From positions 1-5,379 of the forward strand of contig DYZF01000070.1 of NCBI GenBank assembly GCA_020741375.1: 5,379 bases of DNA, in the 5' to 3' direction. The position numbers were made by a program, and so were the translations under genes. How positions within the stretch are numbered: position 1 is the stretch's first letter; each line of letters starts with the position of its first letter. Origin of the DNA: Tessaracoccus flavescens (GTDB lineage Bacteria; Actinomycetota; Actinomycetes; Propionibacteriales; Propionibacteriaceae). A model generated the notes under the pieces. It was given only the letters and a program-made list of their open reading frames with translations, was not told where the DNA came from and did no database searches. Shown piece after piece: positions 1 through 3,679 of the stretch.

Positions 1-249
1 CGCCGAGTCCGCGCAACCGTCTTGTCCACCGCAGATGCCCGCCAGCGGGCCAGCGTCTTGGAAGCAGCGGCGCCATTGGCGACCGCACCCACGCCCGAGA
101 AGACGATGGATGTCCTGGCGGCGTGGTGCGCGCAACAGAACGTGCCCTACCTCTGGGATGCCCTGCGCAGCAAGCTGCACAGCCGACCGATCATTGACGC
201 AGCCGACGCGTTGGCCGCACGAGCCTGGTACCGCCGGCGCTCCGCCTAG
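1..249 (+). CDS. 3' end of an unrecognised gene, cut by the left window edge
   Basis: The frame is open from the first base to a TAG at 247-249, giving about 82 codons. A TTG at 22 could be a start, but no ribosome binding site is visible before it and the frame stays open upstream, so I treat this as the C-terminus of a gene that begins outside the window. The visible part is Ala/Arg-rich and probably helical, with no membrane segment; it contains MDVLAAWCAQQNVPYLWDAL and ends in a basic tail (AWYRRRSA). I do not recognise a family. Its stop overlaps the stop of the convergent whiB-like gene by four bases (CTAG, 246-249). Being coding is supported by the tight overlap and plausible composition; function is unknown. 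Confidence 0.5.
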   Translation, partial: RRVRATVLSTADARQRASVLEAAAPLATAPTPEKTMDVLAAWCAQQNVPYLWDALRSKLHSRPIIDAADALAARAWYRRRSA

Positions 250-623
250 CTGGCCAGCAGTTCCCTCGGCCGGGAATTGTTCCGCGTCGTGCCCGCGTCA
301 TACTCCGTGCCCCGCACCCACGAACTCCCGGCCGCCAAGCCGGTATAGCGATCGACAGTTGCCCATTCCCGGCACTCCTCAACAACCGGGCACGCGGCAC
401 ACAACTGCAGCGCAGGCGCGGCAGCAGCCGCAGCAGCGAGATTGCTGGTGGCAGCAGCGTGGCCGGTCTCAGCGGCGTCCCAGCCCGAGCCCGGAAATGC
501 GCAGCTGCCGTTGGTCACCAACACCCCCGCCAACTCGGTGGCGCTCCGGAGACGGCGCTCACGGGCAGCCTTCTGCGCTCGCCACCGACGCCGGGCCTGC
601 AGCGGACGACGCCGGGGGCTCAT
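246..623 (-). CDS. WhiB-like [4Fe-4S] transcription factor (Wbl family), divergent
   Basis: A 125-residue protein starting at ATG (complement of 621-623); an in-frame stop lies about 50 bases upstream with no ATG or GTG between. The four cysteines expected for a Wbl cluster are present: C41, then C75-x2-C78-x5-C84 in LCAACPVVEEC. Wbl proteins bind an O2- and NO-sensitive [4Fe-4S] cluster and usually act with the principal sigma factor. Three things are unusual. The C41-to-C75 loop has 33 residues and includes an Ala-rich run (about 57-71). The usual G-[VI]-W-G-G turn after the last Cys is replaced by a GLAAGSSW-like segment. The N-terminus is strongly basic (residues 4-26, about half Arg/Lys), as though DNA contact had moved there. 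No strong Shine-Dalgarno sequence is seen. It is divergent from the nitrobindin gene. Family assignment is good; the target genes are unknown. Confidence 0.82.
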   Translation of the reverse strand: MSPRRRPLQARRRWRAQKAARERRLRSATELAGVLVTNGSCAFPGSGWDAAETGHAAATSNLAAAAAAAPALQLCAACPVVEECREWATVDRYTGLAAGSSWVRGTEYDAGTTRNNSRPRELLAS

Positions 624-706
624 CGTATGACTCTCGACTCGCAGATCGCCATGACGACAGCATCCCTAGGGTCACCGTGATCGCTCGGCGACACTCTGGT
701 TTGAAC

Positions 707-721
707 CCTATTCAGAATAGG
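707..721. promoter_or_regulatory. 15-bp perfect palindrome, candidate operator upstream of the whiB-like gene
   Basis: The arms CCTATTC and GAATAGG flank one central base, a perfect 7-1-7 inverted repeat 84 bp upstream of the whiB-like start. A one-base centre rules out an RNA hairpin and suits a dimeric DNA-binding protein. On the minus strand it includes TATTCT (complement of 714-719), which fits the actinobacterial -10 pattern TAnnnT, although no convincing -35 sits at the right distance. If that -10 is real, the operator would overlap the promoter and the leader would be about 80 nt. No known regulator consensus was recognised. Confidence 0.45.
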
Positions 722-778
722 AGGGCAAAAATTCAAAGTAGAGCGCGGCTCGACATCGACAGCCAGCCCCGCGTGGCC

Positions 779-801
779 ATTACACAGACGGAATTACACA
801 G
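779..801. repeat. Two direct copies of ATTACACAG, 14 bp apart
   Basis: ATTACACAG occurs at 779-787 and again at 793-801, identical over nine bases with a 14-bp start-to-start distance. The pair lies immediately left of the TTATCC/GGATAA cluster in an intergenic region that is much less GC-rich than the flanking genes. It may be a tandem protein-binding site; its role is unknown. Confidence 0.4.
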
Positions 802-807
802 GCGTAA

Positions 808-855
808 CTTATCCCCATTGGGGATAAGGCTGTGGATAAGTCGTAGGATAATCCT
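808..855. promoter_or_regulatory. TTATCC/GGATAA cluster with a 21-bp palindrome and an exact DnaA box, upstream of nitrobindin
   Basis: The hexamer occurs four times in 43 bp: TTATCC at 809-814 and GGATAA at 822-827, 834-839 and 846-851. The three same-orientation copies start exactly 12 bp apart. The first two copies form a perfect 21-bp palindrome at 808-828 (arms CTTATCCCCA and TGGGGATAAG around one base). TGTGGATAA at 831-839 is the complement of TTATCCACA, the classical DnaA-box consensus, and each palindrome half differs from that consensus at one base. The last copy lies in an 11-bp palindrome (AGGAT-A-ATCCT, 845-855) touching the GTG start. The arrangement points to cooperative binding by one protein, either DnaA or a dedicated repressor. 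Confidence 0.5.
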
Positions 856-856
856 G
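844..856 (+). promoter_or_regulatory. Candidate leaderless promoter (-10) of the nitrobindin gene
   Basis: TAGGAT at 844-849 fits the actinobacterial -10 pattern TAnnnT and is followed by six bases and then the GTG at 856, the spacing expected if transcription begins at the start codon. No clear -35 is seen. AGGA at 845-848 could instead act as a Shine-Dalgarno seven bases before GTG, so the leaderless and leadered readings compete for the same bases. Confidence 0.35.
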
Positions 857-1323
857 TGCATCCCAACGTTGAATCAGTGCAACCCCTCCTCGGCACCTTC
901 ACCGGCGAAGGCCGCGGGGAGTACCCCACCATCTCCACCTTCGGCTACCGCGAAGAGGTGACCTTCACCGACGTCGGCAAGCCCTTCATCCACTACGTCC
1001 AGAAGACCTTCGCCCTCGACGACGGCCGCCCCATGCACACCGAAACCGGCTACCTCCGCCCCGGCGCCGACGGTCACATCGAGTTCACCCTCGCCCAGCC
1101 CACCGGCCAGACCGAGTCGCTCGAAGGGACGTTCACCGTCGACAACGGCGTGCTCACCATCACCCTGGATGGCCGCACCACCAACACGTCCACGGCCAAG
1201 ACCGTCGACGCCACCCGTCGCGTCTACCGGCTCGAGGGCGATTCGCTCCACACGTCGTTCGACATGGCCGCCGTCGGCCGCGACCTCGGACGCCACCTCA
1301 CGTCAGAACTGCGCCGAGCCTGA
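856..1323 (+). CDS. Nitrobindin-family haem-binding beta-barrel protein (putative peroxynitrite isomerase)
   Basis: A 155-residue protein from GTG at 856 to TGA at 1321, the usual length for bacterial nitrobindins. The N-terminus has the family signature LLGTFTGEGRGEYPTI (11-26), followed by EEVTF, VGKPFIHYVQKT (40-51), a GYLRPG strand (65-70) and a LAQPTG strand (79-84). Near the C-terminus, DMAAVGRDLGRHL carries His147, matching the proximal haem ligand of the family. Nitrobindins are small ten-stranded barrels that hold ferric haem, react with NO and isomerise peroxynitrite to nitrate in the cytoplasm. One deviation is visible: the Trp of the GxWxGxG motif is Phe15. The gene is divergent from the whiB-like gene and ends 26 bp before the convergent small beta-rich gene. 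Family assignment is firm; the physiological role of bacterial members is less settled. Confidence 0.9.
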   Translation: MHPNVESVQPLLGTFTGEGRGEYPTISTFGYREEVTFTDVGKPFIHYVQKTFALDDGRPMHTETGYLRPGADGHIEFTLAQPTGQTESLEGTFTVDNGVLTITLDGRTTNTSTAKTVDATRRVYRLEGDSLHTSFDMAAVGRDLGRHLTSELRRA

Positions 1324-1349
1324 GGCCCGACGCAGTCCTTGCGTGTGAG

Positions 1350-1747
1350 TTATCCGACGGTGACCGTCACCGGATCGCTGGTGAACGTCTTCGCGCCCTG
1401 AGCCATGCAGACGAAGGCGTCAACGGTCACGGTGTGTTCGCCGGGGTCCACGTGGAAGGTGTCGCCCGGATTGCTGAAGGCCTCCTGCCCGAGGACGGGC
1501 TGGCCGTCGGCGTCGCATTCGATGGGGCCTGTGTCCGAGCCGTTCATCACAGCGCCGCGATGTACACCGTCGTGCTGCCCACGGCTCCGCCGCCCGGAAG
1601 AACGCTGCCGTCGTCCATGCGCCATGGCGACCGGTCCGTGACCGTCACGTCGTAGGCCACCGTGATGGAGCCGTCGCCAGGGGTCGCGTCGACGGTGATC
1701 GCCGCGTCGGGCTTGTCGTAGGTGCTGATCCGCGACCAGTGAGGCAT
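1350..1747 (-). pseudogene. Small beta-rich (Ig/FN3-like) protein gene, apparently frameshifted into two halves
   Basis: Two short minus-strand frames join end to end. The first (1747 down to 1547, 66 aa) begins MPHWSRISTYDKPDAAITVD and ends GSTTVYIAAL. The second begins MNGSDTGPIECDADGQPVLG and continues through HVDPGEHTVTVDAFVC to VTVTVG at 1350. Each half looks like part of one beta-sandwich, and a one-base correction near 1550-1556 would give about 131 residues with two cysteines (ECDADG and FVCM). There is no signal peptide or membrane segment, so it may be the C-terminal remnant of a longer surface protein. The first frame is also the frame of the preceding ene-reductase, 24 bp past that gene's TAG. 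An alternative is two coupled genes, since stop and start overlap as TGATG. I do not recognise the family. Confidence 0.45.
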
Positions 1748-1771
1748 GGCCTTCGCGTACGCGCTGGTTGG

Positions 1772-2857
1772 CTATTTCAGCTGCGCCCGCTCGTGAGGCG
1801 TGCAGAACAGCGACGGGTACTCCGCGGACCCGAGCGCCCGCGCCGCCCGTTGCGGCCAGTGCGGATCCCGCATCGCCTCGCGGCCGAGGAATACCACGTC
1901 CGCGAGTTCGGTGGAGATGATCTCCTGCGCGTCGCCGGGGTCGGTGATCAGGCCGACGGCGCCCGTCGCGATCCCCGCCTCCCGCCGGATCGCGGTGGCG
2001 AACGGCACCTGATAGCGCGGACCCACGGTCATCGACGCGGGCAGCAGCCCGCCGGAGGAGACATCGATCAGATCGACCCCGCGCACCCTGAGCTCCTTCG
2101 CCAGCTCGACTGTTTGCTCCAGATCCCAGCCGCCGTCGAGGTAGTCGGTCGCGGAGACGCGGACGAAGAGGGGCTTGTGGTCCGACCACACTGAGCGGAC
2201 GCCGTCGACGATCTCGAGGAGGAGCCGGATCCGGTTGTCGAAGCTGCCGCCGTACTCATCCGTGCGCTGGTTGCTGAGCGGCGAGAGGAATTGGTGGATC
2301 AGGTAACCGTGGGCGGCGTGGATCTCGACGACGTCGAAGCCGGCGGCCTCCGCACGAACCGCGGCCTGGATGAAGGCGTCGCGCACGCCGCGGACGCCGT
2401 CGAGATCAAGGGCGGCAGGTTCGTCGAAGCCTGGGTAGGCGGTCGCCGACGGTGCCACAGGGGTCCACCCGCCAGCCTTCTCGGGCTGCGTGCCGGAGCG
2501 TTCCTCCGTCGACCACTCCTTCCACGTCGACCCCTTGCGCCCCGCGTGCGCCAACTGGATCCCCATGCGGGCGCCCAGCGAGTGGGCGAAGTCGGTGATG
2601 GTGCGCCAAGCGGCGGTGTGGTCGTCGTTCCAGATGCCGGTGTCCTCCGGCGAAATCCGACCTTCTGGGACGACGGCGGTCGCCTCCGTCATGATCAGCC
2701 CCCACCCACCGGTCGCGAACGAGCCGAGATGCACCGTGTGCCACATGTTGGGCATCCCGTCGCGGAGATCGACGGCGTACTGGCACAAGGGCGCGACGAA
2801 CGCGCGGTTGCGGAACGCGGTGCCGCGGAGGGTGAAGGGGGAGAAGAGGTCGCTCAC
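1772..2857 (-). CDS. namA: NADPH-dependent ene-reductase of the Old Yellow Enzyme family, YqjM/XenA class
   Basis: A 361-residue FMN TIM-barrel starting at GTG (complement of 2855-2857). Hallmarks of the YqjM/XenA ('thermophilic-like') class are all present: Cys25 in PLCQY, QLAHAGRK at 101-108, the substrate-anion pair His180/His183 with Tyr185 in EIHAAHGYLIHQFLSPLSNQ, RTDEYGG at 198-204, Arg233 in VRVSATDY, and the phosphate-binding GLI and GRE segments (302-304, 325-327). Arg357 near the C-terminus may be the arginine finger supplied to the neighbouring subunit. Such enzymes reduce activated C=C bonds of enones, quinones, maleimides or nitro compounds with NADPH in the cytoplasm; the natural substrate is not evident. 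Its start overlaps the upstream membrane-protein stop as GTGA, implying translational coupling. The symbol is that of the best-known relative. Confidence 0.93.
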   Translation of the reverse strand: MSDLFSPFTLRGTAFRNRAFVAPLCQYAVDLRDGMPNMWHTVHLGSFATGGWGLIMTEATAVVPEGRISPEDTGIWNDDHTAAWRTITDFAHSLGARMGIQLAHAGRKGSTWKEWSTEERSGTQPEKAGGWTPVAPSATAYPGFDEPAALDLDGVRGVRDAFIQAAVRAEAAGFDVVEIHAAHGYLIHQFLSPLSNQRTDEYGGSFDNRIRLLLEIVDGVRSVWSDHKPLFVRVSATDYLDGGWDLEQTVELAKELRVRGVDLIDVSSGGLLPASMTVGPRYQVPFATAIRREAGIATGAVGLITDPGDAQEIISTELADVVFLGREAMRDPHWPQRAARALGSAEYPSLFCTPHERAQLK

Positions 2858-3501
2858 GAGCCCAGTTCACGGACGCCGTTTGAGGATTCGAGGCGGCGGG
2901 CGGCGCGACGCTCCCTGCGTACTTGGTGGAAGCGATGGGAGTACGGCATCGCGACGCCAACGGCGACGGACATGAGGAGCGGAACCATTGAAGCGAGGAA
3001 GGTGGGCTTGTCCATCAACATGCTCAAGACAATGATCGCGACGATGCTCACCCCGACGATCGCCAGCAGGGCAGCGAGGCGCCTCCCCCTGAGCGGTATG
3101 GACTGGCTGTTCCGCTCAGCGGCGAAACCAGCGAGGCAGACAGCATCCACTGACGGAATCGGCCTCGACGCCACCATTTTCTCGAGCCACGCTACCTGCT
3201 CGTCGATCGGCGGCTTGGGCCAAGGCAACGGTGTGCCCGAGTGACACGCTTCCCAGACGCCCTCGTCCACCCAGTCGCGGGCACCGATGGGCAACAGGTC
3301 TGCGCCCCACATCATGTGGCTGTACCAGACTCGGATGTGGCCGATGGGCGTCTCGGCCCAGAGGACGCGCTGTTCGCGCGGGGCCTTCTTCGGCAGAGGC
3401 TGTGGCTTCAACGGCCATCCCCGGGTGGCGAGTGCATGTGCGAGCCGCTTCACCGACTTGGGTGCACGCTCGATTTCAGCCGGAAGCGTCAGCTCGTCCA
3501 T
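2854..3501 (-). CDS. Unrecognised protein with two C-terminal membrane segments
   Basis: 215 residues are obtained from the ATG at 3501. The frame is open to an upstream ATG at 3564, but that extension (Arg/Ser-rich) crosses a fossil gene and looks non-coding, while MDELTLPAEI at 3501 starts a sensible protein. Residues 1-140 are soluble, with Lys/Pro-rich LKPQPLPKKAP (31-41) and Trp-rich stretches (WYSHMMWGADLL at 59-70, PLPWPKPP at 91-98). Two hydrophobic segments follow at about 143-163 and 167-186, separated by MDKP, and then a very basic tail (HRFHQVRRERRAARR). The soluble part resembles no family I can name. Its stop overlaps the ene-reductase start by four bases, so the two are probably one operon. 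TAATCT seven bases before the ATG would allow leaderless transcription. Confidence 0.75.
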   Translation of the reverse strand: MDELTLPAEIERAPKSVKRLAHALATRGWPLKPQPLPKKAPREQRVLWAETPIGHIRVWYSHMMWGADLLPIGARDWVDEGVWEACHSGTPLPWPKPPIDEQVAWLEKMVASRPIPSVDAVCLAGFAAERNSQSIPLRGRRLAALLAIVGVSIVAIIVLSMLMDKPTFLASMVPLLMSVAVGVAMPYSHRFHQVRRERRAARRLESSNGVRELGS

Positions 3502-3514
3502 GGGCCAGAGATTA
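3501..3514 (-). promoter_or_regulatory. Candidate leaderless -10 for the membrane protein/ene-reductase operon
   Basis: On the minus strand TAATCT (complement of 3509-3514) is followed by seven bases and then the ATG at 3501, placing the expected transcription start on the A of the start codon. No purine-rich Shine-Dalgarno is present in front of this ATG, which fits leaderless expression. The -35 match is poor. The -10 lies on the stop codon of the fossil reductase fragment. Confidence 0.35.
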
Positions 3515-3635
3515 CATGCCGTGATGGGCGAAGCCGAGGATCTCGTCCGACTCCGCATCCACAACGGCCTTCACGATGCCGCGGGTCTCGCCGATGGCCT
3601 TGGGCCCGCGGCATCATCGCGATCTTCTTTTTGGG
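3512..3635 (-). pseudogene. Fossil C-terminal fragment of a pyridine nucleotide-disulfide oxidoreductase
   Basis: Too short for a gene but clearly protein-like: minus-strand codons 3601 to 3515 read KAIGETRGIVKAVVD then AESDEILGFAHHGM, ending at TAA (3512-3514). The pattern GETRG-(x)-KAVVDA-(x)-ILG is typical of the dimerisation domain of this flavoprotein family (lipoamide dehydrogenase, mercuric reductase, RclA-like proteins). Reading on upstream, the codons from 3635 to 3603 give PKKKIAMMPRA in another frame, the expected preceding strand; the frames join if one base at about 3602 is removed. So the piece is frameshifted, lacks the FAD- and NAD-binding domains and active-site cysteines, and stops about 45 residues before the family's normal end. 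Homology stops just before the HNH promoter. Confidence 0.6.
3575..3615. repeat. 11-bp inverted repeat with a 19-nt loop
   Basis: GATGCCGCGGG (3575-3585) and CCCGCGGCATC (3605-3615) are perfect complements, and the stem could extend inward by G-U and C-G pairs. A T-rich tract (TTCTTTTT, 3625-3632) follows, but nine bases after the stem, and no plus-strand gene lies upstream to be terminated. It is inside the fossil reductase fragment and may be partly coding-derived. It could be a structured RNA, a weak terminator or chance. Confidence 0.3.
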
Positions 3636-3643
3636 AGAAGCCC

Positions 3644-3679
3644 TTGTATTGGAACAAACGTTCGATTATGATGAAGACA
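3644..3679 (+). promoter_or_regulatory. SOS-type promoter of the HNH gene, with -10 six bases before the ATG
   Basis: TTGTAT (3644-3649) and TATGAT (3667-3672) are separated by exactly 17 bp. The -10 matches TATAAT at five of six positions; the -35 keeps only the TTG. The -10 is followed by six bases and then the ATG at 3679, so transcription probably starts at or next to the start codon. The 17-bp spacer is occupied almost entirely by a LexA-like box, so bound repressor would block RNA polymerase directly. Confidence 0.6.
3650..3665 (+). promoter_or_regulatory. LexA-type SOS box
   Basis: TGGAACAAACGTTCGA matches the mycobacterial/actinobacterial SOS box TCGAAC-N4-GTTCGA at all but one specified position (G instead of C at position 2). 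It lies between the -35 and -10 of the HNH gene. LexA boxes in front of 13E12/DUF222 HNH genes are known from Mycobacterium tuberculosis, which supports the call. It indicates derepression after RecA-stimulated LexA cleavage. Confidence 0.75.

Noticed and set aside
719..724. AGGAGG as the ribosome binding site of a plus-strand gene
   Set aside because: No ATG, GTG or TTG occurs at a usable distance downstream; part of it belongs to the 15-bp palindrome.
808..828. 21-bp palindrome read as an intrinsic terminator
   Set aside because: No U-tract follows, the centre is only one to three bases, and no plus-strand gene ends before it; an operator fits better.
700..855. Chromosomal origin of replication
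   Set aside because: Only one exact DnaA box and two or three near matches, with no dnaA, dnaN, gyrase or par genes nearby; kept only as a DnaA-binding possibility.
35..961. 308-codon plus-strand open frame across the whiB-like gene and intergenic region
   Set aside because: Pro/Arg/Ser-rich shadow translation antisense to the whiB-like gene; it also runs through the palindromes and into nitrobindin in another frame.
1330..1344. Hairpin ACGCA/TGCGT as a terminator between the convergent genes
   Set aside because: Only five base pairs and no T-tract on either strand.
1575..2189. Upstream part of a 279-codon minus-strand open frame
   Set aside because: It is an Arg/Gly-rich out-of-frame translation of the ene-reductase; only the part below about 1557 looks like protein and is described in the small-gene entry.
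2291..3244. 317-codon plus-strand open frame
   Set aside because: Antisense to the ene-reductase and membrane-protein genes, with Gly/Arg-rich composition caused by high GC.
3241..3678. N-terminal extension of the HNH protein
   Set aside because: It would translate through the SOS promoter and antisense to the membrane-protein gene, and has no family resemblance; ATG 3679 follows the -10 directly.
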